A stretch of 64,000 bases of DNA from Bradyrhizobium sp. Arg816 (GTDB taxonomy: Bacteria; Pseudomonadota; Alphaproteobacteria; Rhizobiales; Xanthobacteraceae): positions 434,001-498,000 of the forward strand of contig NZ_JAPRAQ010000004.1 in the NCBI RefSeq assembly GCF_029989365.1. The letters run 5' to 3'. Shown one piece after another: positions 41,649-49,801 of this stretch; position 1 is the first letter of the stretch; the number at the start of each line of letters is the position of its first letter. The notes beneath the pieces are model-generated. The model searched no databases. It worked only from the letters and a program-made list of their open reading frames with translations, and was not told where the DNA came from. Position numbers and translations under genes: made by a program.

Positions 41649-42311
41649 ATGAATCGCTCGATCGCCCTGCGCGGTCTGGGAACGCTGCTGCTTGGCGCAG
41701 CCGTCGCCGGCTGCGCCACCGTCGCGCCCGTGCCGTATTCCGGGATGGCGTCCTCAGCCTACATGGCGCCGGATAAGTCGGACGCCTCCGGCCGCGTACC
41801 CTACCGCTATTCCACGCAGGTCGACTGGCGCGCTTACAATAGAGCCATCCTCGAACCGGTCGTGGTCTATCGCGGCAGGGAGCACCAGTTCGGCGACATG
41901 TCCGACAAGGACAAGGCGACGCTTGCCGCCTACATGCAGACCCGTTTCGCCGAGGGTCTGCGCGGCCGCTTCGCGCTGGTGCGCGAGCGTGGGCCGGAGA
42001 CGCTGCGGATCAGGCTGACACTCACCGGCGCCGTCGCCAACACGCCAGTCCTCGGCACGCTCTCCCGCTTCGACGTCGCCGGCGCCGTCTACAACGGTGT
42101 GCAGGCCGCGCGCGACGGCGAAGGCACCATGACCGGCTCGGTCATCTACGGCGTCGAGATCTTCGACGCCGTCACCGCGCGCCTGCTCTCCGCCTACGTC
42201 ACCAAGCAATTCCCGGCCGCCTACGACATCAAGGCCACCGCCGGCGCGCTCGCCGCCGCCACCGCCGGCCTCGACAAGGGCGCCGACGCGCTGATGGCGC
42301 AACTGAACTGA
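41649..42311 (+). CDS. Lipoprotein, DUF3313-like
   Basis: The 220-residue product has a lipoprotein signal ending in the lipobox VAGC (Cys near residue 22), so it is anchored to a membrane, probably the outer one. The mature part (YSTQVDWRAYNRAILEPVVV then YRGREHQFGDMSDKD) matches the DUF3313 outline from memory. C-terminal helices contain DIKATAGALAAATAGLDKGA. GGAGGAG lies seven bases before the ATG. Its promoter and leader are described separately. The DUF2147 gene follows by 32 bases, so they are likely one operon. Function is unknown. Confidence 0.82.
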   Translation: MNRSIALRGLGTLLLGAAVAGCATVAPVPYSGMASSAYMAPDKSDASGRVPYRYSTQVDWRAYNRAILEPVVVYRGREHQFGDMSDKDKATLAAYMQTRFAEGLRGRFALVRERGPETLRIRLTLTGAVANTPVLGTLSRFDVAGAVYNGVQAARDGEGTMTGSVIYGVEIFDAVTARLLSAYVTKQFPAAYDIKATAGALAAATAGLDKGADALMAQLN

Positions 42312-42343
42312 CGCCGCGACCCATCCAACGAGAGGTGCCGCTG

Positions 42344-42913
42344 ATGAATATTGTCCTTCGCTTCGTGCTGCGCGTTGCGATCACGATCCTGATGATGGCC
42401 TTCGGCGGCCGCGTCGGCGCCGCGGCGCCGCCCGACCCCAGCGGCACCTGGCTCGTCGAGGACGGCCGCGCGCGCATCAGGCTCGAGCGCTGCGGGCCGT
42501 CGCGTGAGCGCATCTGCGGCTTCATCGTCTGGATGAAGGAGCCGGCCGACAAGCGCGGCCAGCCTTATCGCGACAAGGAGAATCCCGATCCCGACAAGCG
42601 CGCCCGCGCGCTGCTCGGCCATCAGCTCATCATGGGTTTGCAGGCGACGCCGGAGGGACGGTTTGCCGGCGAGATCTATAATGCCGAGGACGGCAAATCC
42701 TATTCGGTCTCGCTGTGGCGCGACTCCGCCGACCGCCTCAAGCTCAGGGGTTGCCTGATCAAGTTCCTGTGCCAGACCCAGACCTGGCAGCAGACCCTCG
42801 ACGTGTTGTCCGGCCAGCTCGTCGGCCTGACCGGCGATCTCAACGGCCCCCGCGCCGACAAGGAATGGGCCGCCGTGCCCGCACCGAAGCCGATACAGGC
42901 CAAAGCAAAGTAG
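42344..42913 (+). CDS. DUF2147-family exported protein
   Basis: The 189-residue protein has a Sec signal (residues 1-26, cleaved near GAA) and the DUF2147 domain: PDPSGTWLVEDGRARIRLE, RERICGFIVWMKEP, and the late block RLKLRGCLIKFLCQTQTW. The two Cys pairs may form disulfides in the periplasm. Members are small beta-rich proteins of unknown role. ATG 42344 follows AGAGG at eight bases. It is co-transcribed, I infer, with the lipoprotein gene, and a palindromic repeat follows its stop. Confidence 0.88.
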   Translation: MNIVLRFVLRVAITILMMAFGGRVGAAAPPDPSGTWLVEDGRARIRLERCGPSRERICGFIVWMKEPADKRGQPYRDKENPDPDKRARALLGHQLIMGLQATPEGRFAGEIYNAEDGKSYSVSLWRDSADRLKLRGCLIKFLCQTQTWQQTLDVLSGQLVGLTGDLNGPRADKEWAAVPAPKPIQAKAK

Positions 42914-42975
42914 CGGATTGCTCTTTCGTCCGCCCGCTCGGCTGGGGCTTTTTCGGTGGCCGCCACCGCCAGCTC

Positions 42976-43055
42976 CGTCATTGCGAGCGTAGCGAAGCAA
43001 TCCAGGCTGCCACCGCGGAAAGATTCTGGATTGCTTCGCTGCGCTCGCAATCACG
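42976..43055. repeat. Palindromic repeat (CGTCATTGCGAGCG type)
   Basis: Arms of 30 bases at 42976-43005 and 43026-43055 are complementary with a few mismatches, around AGCGAAGCAATCCAG/CTGGATTGCTTCGCT. A decayed copy lies at 48119-48230. It separates two converging genes. Confidence 0.8.
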
Positions 43056-43078
43056 ACGTAGGAGCAGCTTACGATTGT

Positions 43079-44629
43079 CTACTGCAGCCCCGCGCGCCGG
43101 AACCCTTCCAGATAGTGCTCGCGATCGGCGTCACTGGCCCATGGCAGCTGCGTCGCGATCCAGTGCAGCGAGATGTTGGGCTGGGTGCGGCGGAGTTCGC
43201 CCAGCGCCATCCCGGCCAGCGCGCTGTCGCCGGTCATGCCGGCGGACACCGCGAGCACGCGGTAGGCGCCGGTGAGGTCGCCGCGATGGCGGATCGCCTC
43301 GCGCGCCAGCGCGATCGCTTCGTCGTAATGCCGTTCGGTGAAGCGCGCATAGCCGGCAATGCCGTAATAGATCGCCAGCGACGGATCGCGCGGCGAAAGC
43401 CGGATCGCCCTCTGCGCCGCATCGAACGATTCCCTGGAACGACCGGCGTAGGACAGCGCCAGGGCGTAATAGCCCTGCGCCAGCGAGAAGTTCGGGTTGA
43501 GGGCGAGCGCCTGCTCGAACTCGGACAGCGCGTCGGAAAGCCTGCGCGTCGAGAAGAAGACGCTGCCGAGCGCGGCATGCGCCCAGGCATCCTCGTGGTC
43601 ATGGCGCACCGCGGCGAGCGCGGCGGCCTCCGCGATCGGCACCGTCGTGGCGAGCTCCGCCCAGCCGAGATGGACGCCGAACATGTGGCTCGCCGCCAGC
43701 ACCGACAGCGCCTGGCCGTAGTTCGAGTCGATCGAGATGGCGCGTTCGAGCAATGCCTGCGCAGCCTTGTGGTCCTGCTGCGTCACCCGCCAGTAATGCG
43801 ACAGCGCGCGCATCAGCAGGTCCCAGGCATCCAGGCTCGCGGGCGGCTTGCGGTCGGCGCGAAAATTCTCGGCCGCATGGATCTGCGGCTCGATCGCCGC
43901 GACGATCGCGTTGGTGATGTCGTCCTGCACGGCGAAGACGTCGACAAGCTCGCGGTCGTAGCGCTCGGCCCAGAGATGGCTGCCGGTGGTGGCGTCGTTG
44001 AGCTGCGCGGTGATGCGGACACGGTTGTCGACCTTGCGCACGCTGCCTTCGACGATATAGCGGACGCCGAGCTCCTCGGCGATCTGCCTGATATGAACCG
44101 AGCGCCCCTTGTAGGTGAAGGACGAATTGCGGGCGATCACCATGAACCAGCGCTGCTTCGACAGCGCGGTGAGAATGTCCTCGCTGATCCCGTCGCCGAA
44201 ATATTCCTGCGCGGGATCGCCGCTCATGTTCTCGAAGGCGAGCACCGCAATCGCCGGGCGATCCGTCACGGCGCGCACCGGGGCAGGGCCGGGTTCCACC
44301 GGCGCAAGCGTCGCTGCCACATCTTCCCGGACTTCGCCGACGAAGCGAAAGCCCTTGCGCGGGATCGTCTTGATCAGCCGCTGCGTCGCACCGTCGTCGC
44401 CAAGCGCCTTGCGCGCGGCATTGATTCGGCTGTTCAGGGCGGAATCCGAGACGATGCGGTCGCTCCAGATCTGGCTGATCAGGTCATCCTTGCTGACCAC
44501 ACGGGCGCGTTGCGCGACCAGATAAAGCAGCAGATCGAACACCTGCGGCTGCAGCGGCACGGCCGCGCCGCTGCACGTCAGTTCCCGCAGGTCGCCGTCG
44601 AGCACGTTGTTTTCAAAGAGAAATCGCAC
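43079..44629 (-). CDS. Winged-helix/TPR regulator (CadC-like, soluble), paralogue A
   Basis: The 516-residue protein starts with an OmpR-type winged helix (residues 1-100; PQVFDLLLYLVAQRARVVSK then DDLISQIWSD and RKGFRFVGEV), then a TolB/FlgO-like domain (about 120-250; IAVLAFENMSGDPAQEYFGD), and TPR repeats (about 290-500). No membrane helix is predicted, so unlike CadC it is cytoplasmic. The start is GTG 44629. It is divergent from mddA, and a 20-base direct repeat lies just upstream of its start. A close paralogue is at 46364. Confidence 0.88.
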   Translation of the reverse strand: MRFLFENNVLDGDLRELTCSGAAVPLQPQVFDLLLYLVAQRARVVSKDDLISQIWSDRIVSDSALNSRINAARKALGDDGATQRLIKTIPRKGFRFVGEVREDVAATLAPVEPGPAPVRAVTDRPAIAVLAFENMSGDPAQEYFGDGISEDILTALSKQRWFMVIARNSSFTYKGRSVHIRQIAEELGVRYIVEGSVRKVDNRVRITAQLNDATTGSHLWAERYDRELVDVFAVQDDITNAIVAAIEPQIHAAENFRADRKPPASLDAWDLLMRALSHYWRVTQQDHKAAQALLERAISIDSNYGQALSVLAASHMFGVHLGWAELATTVPIAEAAALAAVRHDHEDAWAHAALGSVFFSTRRLSDALSEFEQALALNPNFSLAQGYYALALSYAGRSRESFDAAQRAIRLSPRDPSLAIYYGIAGYARFTERHYDEAIALAREAIRHRGDLTGAYRVLAVSAGMTGDSALAGMALGELRRTQPNISLHWIATQLPWASDADREHYLEGFRRAGLQ

Positions 44630-44636
44630 GTTTCTA

Positions 44637-44678
44637 TCGTCTCAAGCAAAAATCAAAGTCGTCTCAGGCGAAAATCAA
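44637..44678 (+). promoter_or_regulatory. 20-base direct repeat, period 22, between regulator A and mddA
   Basis: TCGTCTCAAGCAAAAATCAA (44637-44656) and TCGTCTCAGGCGAAAATCAA (44659-44678) differ at two positions and are separated by AG. The 22-base period is two helical turns, so two regulators would bind the same face. Winged-helix proteins of the OmpR/PhoB kind bind such direct repeats. It starts seven bases from the regulator start and ends 84 bases before mddA. Confidence 0.6.
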
Positions 44679-44762
44679 CCATCCGCGAAAGCCAGGGGGC
44701 GTCCGATCCGGCATGGTGCGAACACTAAACAGTGCCGATGCCTCGGCACAACGGAGCGTTCT

Positions 44763-45551
44763 ATGACCCAACTTGATCACCAGCTTCATTCCATCGGCCC
44801 GGAGGTTGCGGGCTCACGCATTTTCAAGTTCATCGGCTTTCTGTACGGAATTGCGGCATATCTCGTGTTTTTCGTCACCATTCTCTACGCCATCGGCTTC
44901 GTCATGGGGCTGGTGGTGCCGAAGACCATCGACACCGGAACCGACACGCCGACGGCCGAAGCCGTCATCATCAATCTACTCCTGATGACGCTATTCGCCC
45001 TTCAGCACAGCGTGATGGCGCGCAAGCAGTTCAAGGCGTGGTGGACGCAGTTCGTCCCCAAGCCGGTCGAGCGCTCGACCTACGTGCTGTTCGCGAGCCT
45101 GTCATTGCTGCTCCTGTTCTGGCAGTGGCGTCCGCTGCCTGCGGTCGTATGGGATGTCGGAAACCCGGATCTCGCCGTGACGCTGGTCACGCTGTCCCTC
45201 GCGGGCTGGGTGCTGGTGTTCGCCTCGACCTTCATCATCAATCACTTCGAATTGTTCGGCTTGCACCAGGTGGCCAACCATCTCGTGGGCAATGAGGCGG
45301 CGCCGCCGCGCTTCAAGACGCCGTTGTTCTACAAGTTCGTTCGTCATCCGATCTATCTCGGCTTCATCATCGCGTTCTGGGCGGCGCCGGTCATGACCGC
45401 GGGCCATCTGCTGTTCGCGGCCGTGACCACGCTCTACATCTTCGTCGGCATCGCGCTGGAGGAGCACGACCTCGTCGATCTCTTCGGCGACGAATACCGG
45501 CAGTACAAACAACGGGTGTCGATGCTTATTCCCTGGCGCAGATCGGTATAG
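44763..45551 (+). CDS. mddA: Methanethiol S-methyltransferase, MddA type
   Basis: The 262-residue integral membrane enzyme has about five or six helices and the isoprenylcysteine-methyltransferase-like SAM site at the end: KFVRHPIYLGFIIAFWAAP and the later EEHDLVDLFGDEYRQYKQRV. It methylates methanethiol to dimethylsulfide with SAM; I recall that Bradyrhizobium diazoefficiens has tested MddA proteins of this length. NnrU-like relatives are the alternative. It is divergent from regulator A and has no neighbour on its own strand for 200 bases except the GFA-family gene. Confidence 0.82.
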   Translation: MTQLDHQLHSIGPEVAGSRIFKFIGFLYGIAAYLVFFVTILYAIGFVMGLVVPKTIDTGTDTPTAEAVIINLLLMTLFALQHSVMARKQFKAWWTQFVPKPVERSTYVLFASLSLLLLFWQWRPLPAVVWDVGNPDLAVTLVTLSLAGWVLVFASTFIINHFELFGLHQVANHLVGNEAAPPRFKTPLFYKFVRHPIYLGFIIAFWAAPVMTAGHLLFAAVTTLYIFVGIALEEHDLVDLFGDEYRQYKQRVSMLIPWRRSV

Positions 45552-45672
45552 CCGTAGCATCTTTCCGCCGCGTCCGCCGAAAGGAGGACGCGCGGTGGAA
45601 CCGAAGCGCGTAACTGACCTTGCCGGCCTCCAGCCTTCAGCGTCCCTCGGGGTGATACCCTCCACTCCGACG

Positions 45673-45726
45673 CCTCTCCCCGCATCCGCCTTTGCCGGTT
45701 TATCGGCGAGCCGGAGCGGGGAGAGG
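45673..45726. repeat. Palindromic repeat (CCTCTCCCCGC type)
   Basis: CCTCTCCCCGC (45673-45683) and GCGGGGAGAGG (45716-45726) bound an element whose left half matches 38932 onward base for base for about 15 positions. It lies 32 bases before the GFA-family start. Confidence 0.7.
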
Positions 45727-45757
45727 AATTTCAACCTTCATCAACGGAGACGACCCA

Positions 45758-46180
45758 ATGAAACATGTCGGAAACTGCTTCTGTGGCGCGGTCACGATCG
45801 AGGTCACGGGCGAGCCGGCGGCGATGGGCTATTGCCATTGCCGCTCCTGCCGCTCGTGGTCGGGCGGACCGGTGAACGCCTTCAGCCTGTGGAAGCCGGA
45901 AGCCGTGCGCATCACCGAAGGCGCCCAGAATGTCGAGATCTTCGCCAAGACGCCGCTCAGCCAGCGTAAATATTGCAAGAAGTGCGGCGGTCATCTCATG
46001 ACCAACCACCCGCCGCTCGACCTGATCGACGTCTTCACCGCCACCATCCCCACGCTCGCCTTCACCCCCGGCGTCCACGTCAACTATGCCGAGACGGTGC
46101 TGCCGATGCGCGACGGCCTGCCCAAGCTGAAGGACTTTCCCGCCGAGTTCGGCGGAAGCGGCGAGATGATGCAGGAGTAG
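45758..46180 (+). CDS. GFA-family zinc protein (glutathione-dependent formaldehyde-activating type)
   Basis: The 140-residue protein shows the GFA zinc-binding cysteines: C7 and C9 in GNCFCGAV, C26, C28 and C31 in GYCHCRSC, and C73 and C76 in YCKKCGGH. The founding member was reported to aid reaction of formaldehyde with glutathione, though most relatives have no proven activity. ATG 45758 is preceded by ACGGAGAC. It lies after mddA, and one-carbon or thiol chemistry would link them, which is a guess. Confidence 0.9.
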   Translation: MKHVGNCFCGAVTIEVTGEPAAMGYCHCRSCRSWSGGPVNAFSLWKPEAVRITEGAQNVEIFAKTPLSQRKYCKKCGGHLMTNHPPLDLIDVFTATIPTLAFTPGVHVNYAETVLPMRDGLPKLKDFPAEFGGSGEMMQE

Positions 46181-46190
46181 GGGCGTTCTT

Positions 46191-46351
46191 ACCCTCCCCT
46201 GGAGGGGGAGGGTCGATCGCGCAAAGCGCGAGCGGGGTGGGGTGATCTGTCCACACGGGCAGTCTTCGTTGTGGAGAGACCGTCACCCCACCCCGTCTCT
46301 CATCTTCGCTGCGCTCAGATGCGAGCCGACCCTCCCCCTCCAGGGGAGGGT
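46191..46351. repeat. Palindromic repeat with perfect 25-bp arms
   Basis: The arms at 46191-46215 and 46327-46351 are exactly complementary (core ACCCTCCCCTGGAGG). An inner pair, GGGGTGGGGTGA (46234-46245) and TCACCCCACCCC (46283-46294), is also perfect. It lies between converging genes and should fold into a strong cruciform or RNA hairpin. Confidence 0.85.
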
Positions 46352-46363
46352 GAGCAGAGCAGC

Positions 46364-47923
46364 CTACCTCATCCCCGCGCGCCGAAACCCCTGCAGATAG
46401 TGTTCGCGATCCTCTGCCCGCCGCATCGGCAGCTCGCGCGTGAGCCAGGCCAGCGAGATGCCGGGCTGGGTGCGTTGCAGGCCCCGCAGCGCCGACGCCG
46501 CAAGTTGAGGATCACCCAACATGCCGGCGGCGGCCGTCAGCACGCGATGGGCGCCGACGAAATCGGCGCGCTGCCGCATCGATTCCCGCGCCATCTGCAC
46601 GGCGCCCTCATAGTTGCGGCCGATGAACTGGGCATAGGCGGCAACGCCGCAATAGATCGCCGCGAGCGGATCGCGCGGGCTCAGCCGCAGCGCGCGGCGT
46701 GCGGCGGCATCTCCGTCTTGCCATCTCCCGGCGTAGCATAGCGTCACGCCGTAGAAGGCGTGCGCCATCGCAAAATTCGGATTGAGTTGCAGCACCAGCT
46801 CGAACTCCGCCAGCGCGTCGTCGAAGCGGCGGCGGAACAAATAAGTGTAAGCCAGGCCGTGATGGGCCCAGGCGTCCTCGCGATCGGCTTCCACCGCCGC
46901 GAGCGCCGCGCGTTCGGCGACCGGCACGGTCATGGCCATGTCGGCCCAGCCCATATGGGCGCCAAAGATATGGCTGGTCGCGAGCAGGCCCAGCGCCTTG
47001 CCATAAGCAGGATCGATCGCGGTCGCCTGTTCCAGCAGTCCTTGCGCGGCGGCGTTGTCCTCGCGCGTGATGCGCCAGTAATGCGACAGCGCACGCATCA
47101 CGAGGTCCCAGGCGTCGAGGCTGCCCGGCGGCTTCTGCTGGGCGCGAAAGCTTTCAGCGGTATAGAGCTGCGGCTCGATCGCGGCGACGATCGCCTCGGT
47201 GATCTCGTCCTGCACGGCGAAGATGTCGGCAAGCTCGCGGTCGTAACGCTCGGCCCAGAGATGGCTGCCGGTCGAGACGTCGTTGAGCTGCGCCGAGATG
47301 CGCAGCCGATCGCCGCTACGCCGCACGCTTCCTTCGAGCACATAGCGTACGCCGAGCTCGCGCGCGACTTCGTGCATGTGCACGGCGCGGCCCTTGTAGA
47401 CGAAGGAAGAGTTGCGGGCGACGACGAAGAACCAGCGCAGCTTCGACAGCGCCGTGATGATGTCCTCGCTGATGCCGTCTGAGAAATAGTCCTGCTCGCG
47501 GTCGCCGCTCATATTGGTGAAGGGCAGCACGGCGATCGCGGGACGGTCGGGCAGTGCGAGCGCCGCCTGCGGCGCCCGGGCGACACGGCCCGGCTCCGGC
47601 GCGGCCGCGCCGCGCTGCGTCTGGACGGCGCCGACGAAACGAAATCCCTTGCGCGCGATGGTGCGGATCAGCGCCTGGTTGGCGCCGCTGTCGCCGATCG
47701 CTTTGCGCGCCGCGTTGATCCGGCTGGTCAGGGTGGATTCGGAGACGCTGCGCCCGTGCCAGATCTTGTCGATCAGCTCATCCTTACTGACCACCCGGTC
47801 ACGGTTCTCCATGAGGTGGACGACGAGGTCGAAGACCTGCGGCTCCACGGCCACGGGAACCTGCTCGCGGCTCAACTCGCGCAGATCGGTGTCGAGAAGG
47901 TGGTCCCGGAACATAAACTGCAC
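46364..47923 (-). CDS. Winged-helix/TPR regulator, paralogue B
   Basis: The 519-residue protein is laid out like paralogue A: winged helix (residues 1-100; QVFDLVVHLMENRDRVVSKD, RKGFRFVGAV), TolB/FlgO-like domain (IAVLPFTNMSGDREQDYFSD), then TPR repeats. The stretch SLDAWDLVMRALSHYWRIT is nearly the same in both. It also starts with GTG (47923). No direct repeat like that of paralogue A lies upstream. Both probably arose by duplication around mddA and the GFA gene. Confidence 0.87.
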   Translation of the reverse strand: MQFMFRDHLLDTDLRELSREQVPVAVEPQVFDLVVHLMENRDRVVSKDELIDKIWHGRSVSESTLTSRINAARKAIGDSGANQALIRTIARKGFRFVGAVQTQRGAAAPEPGRVARAPQAALALPDRPAIAVLPFTNMSGDREQDYFSDGISEDIITALSKLRWFFVVARNSSFVYKGRAVHMHEVARELGVRYVLEGSVRRSGDRLRISAQLNDVSTGSHLWAERYDRELADIFAVQDEITEAIVAAIEPQLYTAESFRAQQKPPGSLDAWDLVMRALSHYWRITREDNAAAQGLLEQATAIDPAYGKALGLLATSHIFGAHMGWADMAMTVPVAERAALAAVEADREDAWAHHGLAYTYLFRRRFDDALAEFELVLQLNPNFAMAHAFYGVTLCYAGRWQDGDAAARRALRLSPRDPLAAIYCGVAAYAQFIGRNYEGAVQMARESMRQRADFVGAHRVLTAAAGMLGDPQLAASALRGLQRTQPGISLAWLTRELPMRRAEDREHYLQGFRRAGMR

Positions 47924-48326
47924 GTCGAAAACTCAACCCTCGCAATGACATCAGGCAATGATGAAATCAGAATGGATTTCGACTCGAAGTCTGTGAGTCC
48001 ACTGAGAGGCCTGCGGGGTTCACCACGATCGCGTGATGGCTGCTATGCCGTTTTCGGGGAGGAATGCAACTTGAAATCGAATGTGGCGGGTTCGGGTTGA
48101 TTGCTGGAGCTTCCTCGACATTGCGCGCGCAGCGAAGCACCGGAATCTCTCCGCGGAAGCAGTCTGGATTGCTTCGTCGCATCCGCGCAAAATTACTTCG
48201 CAATTCCGTCGCGAGCTCCTCGCAATGACGGCATTGGTTGTGGGGCCGCGCCCGAATGTCCATTGCCGAACATTTGCACCCGCGTAAGCTGCTCCCCACA
48301 CAAACGCCAACCATAAAGAAACGCCC
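47924..48326. other. Intergenic region with a decayed palindromic repeat
   Basis: This 403-base gap has no gene. A degenerate copy of the CGTCATTGCGAGCG-type repeat spans 48119-48230; its core TCTGGATTGCTTCGTCGC and end CTCGCAATGACG are preserved, but its left arm is not. Promoters of both divergent genes should lie in the rest. Confidence 0.6.
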
Positions 48327-49688
48327 ATGCCCGCTTTTCCCGCCTCGACGACCGTGCTCGATTCAATGCTGTTCCGCGACGCCTTCGGCACGTCCGAGAT
48401 GCGCGAGGTGTTTTCCGATGTCGCGCTGGTGGCGCGCTATGCCGAGGTCGAGGTGGCGCTGGCGAAGGCGGAGGCGAAGTGCGGCGTGATCCCCCAGGAA
48501 GCCGCCGCCCAGATCGCGGCGCGGACCGACGTCGCCGCATTCGATTTCGATCTGCTGCGACAGGAGACCGACATCGTCGGCTATCCGATCCTGCCGCTGG
48601 TGCATCAGATGGTGAAGCAGTGCGGCGAGGCCGGCCGCTACGTGCATTGGGGCGCGACCACGCAGGACATCATGGATACCGCGGTGGTGCTGCAATTGCG
48701 CGCCGCGCTCGGGATCGTCGAGCGCGACATCGCCGAGCTGCGAAACATCCTCGCGGACCTCTCGAAGCGCTACCGCGACACGCCGATGGCCGGGCGCACC
48801 CATCTCCAGCAGGCGCTGCCGGTGACGTTCGGCTACAAGACCGCGATCTGGCTCGCGATGTTCGACCGCCACGCCGAGCGGCTCGTGCAATTGGAGCCGC
48901 GCGTGCTGGTCGGACAGTTCGCCGGCGCCGCCGGAACGCTGGCCTCGCTCGGCGGCAAGGGGTTCGAGGTACAGGAGGCGCTTTGCGCCGAGCTCGAGCT
49001 CGGCGTTCCGGCCTCGACCTGGCACGTCGCGCGCGACGGCTTTGCCGAGGCCGTGAACTTCCTCGCGCTCGTCACAGGCTCGCTCGGCAAGATCGCGCTC
49101 GACATCATGATCATGGCCTCGACCGAGTTCGCGGAGGTCTACGAGCCCTTCGTCAAGGGCCGCGGCGCCTCCTCGACCATGCCGCAGAAGCGCAACCCGA
49201 TCTCCTCGGAGCTGATGCTCGCGGCGTCCAAGGCGGTGCGCCAGCATGCCGGTCTGATGCTGGACGCGATGGTGCAGGATCTCGAGCGCGCCACCGGGCC
49301 CTGGCATGCCGAATGGATGGCGATCCCGGAAAGCTTCGTGCTAACCGCCGGCGCGCTGCACCAAGCGAAGTTCGCGCTCGCAGGCCTCATCGTCGATGAA
49401 AGGAAGATGAACGACAATCTCGCCATCAGCCGCGGCCTGATCGTGGCCGAAGCGGTCATGATGGGGCTGGCGCCGCAGATCGGGCGGCAGGAGGCGCATG
49501 ACGTGGTCTATGATGCCTGCCGGCTCGCCAATGAGAAGGGCATGACCTTGGCGGACGCGCTCTCGTCCGACGCCCGCGTATCGAGCAGAATCGACCGTGC
49601 CACGATCGAAGCGCTGACTTCACCGAAAAATTACCTCGGCCTTGCGCCCGCCATGGTCGACCGGGTGCTGAAATCGGCAACGCGTTGA
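48327..49688 (+). CDS. Fumarase/aspartase-superfamily lyase, PcaB-like
   Basis: The 453-residue lyase belongs to the adenylosuccinate lyase/3-carboxy-cis,cis-muconate cycloisomerase group. The superfamily signature is GASSTMPQKRNP, and the other conserved regions are HWGATTQDIMDT and GRTHLQQALPVTFGYK. It is closer in style to 3-carboxymuconate cycloisomerase (PcaB) than to purB. No other protocatechuate genes lie nearby, so the reaction is uncertain; an argininosuccinate- or aspartase-like substrate remains possible. The family acts as a cytoplasmic tetramer. Confidence 0.83.
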   Translation: MPAFPASTTVLDSMLFRDAFGTSEMREVFSDVALVARYAEVEVALAKAEAKCGVIPQEAAAQIAARTDVAAFDFDLLRQETDIVGYPILPLVHQMVKQCGEAGRYVHWGATTQDIMDTAVVLQLRAALGIVERDIAELRNILADLSKRYRDTPMAGRTHLQQALPVTFGYKTAIWLAMFDRHAERLVQLEPRVLVGQFAGAAGTLASLGGKGFEVQEALCAELELGVPASTWHVARDGFAEAVNFLALVTGSLGKIALDIMIMASTEFAEVYEPFVKGRGASSTMPQKRNPISSELMLAASKAVRQHAGLMLDAMVQDLERATGPWHAEWMAIPESFVLTAGALHQAKFALAGLIVDERKMNDNLAISRGLIVAEAVMMGLAPQIGRQEAHDVVYDACRLANEKGMTLADALSSDARVSSRIDRATIEALTSPKNYLGLAPAMVDRVLKSATR

Positions 49689-49801
49689 AAACCAAAATGA
49701 GTGAAACTGCGTATCTTCTCCGTGTCGCAAGGCGCTCGCGCACTTGCGCCCTGCGATGCTAGACTTAGATTGAACGAGAGACCTTCGGCAGAGGACCCCG
49801 C

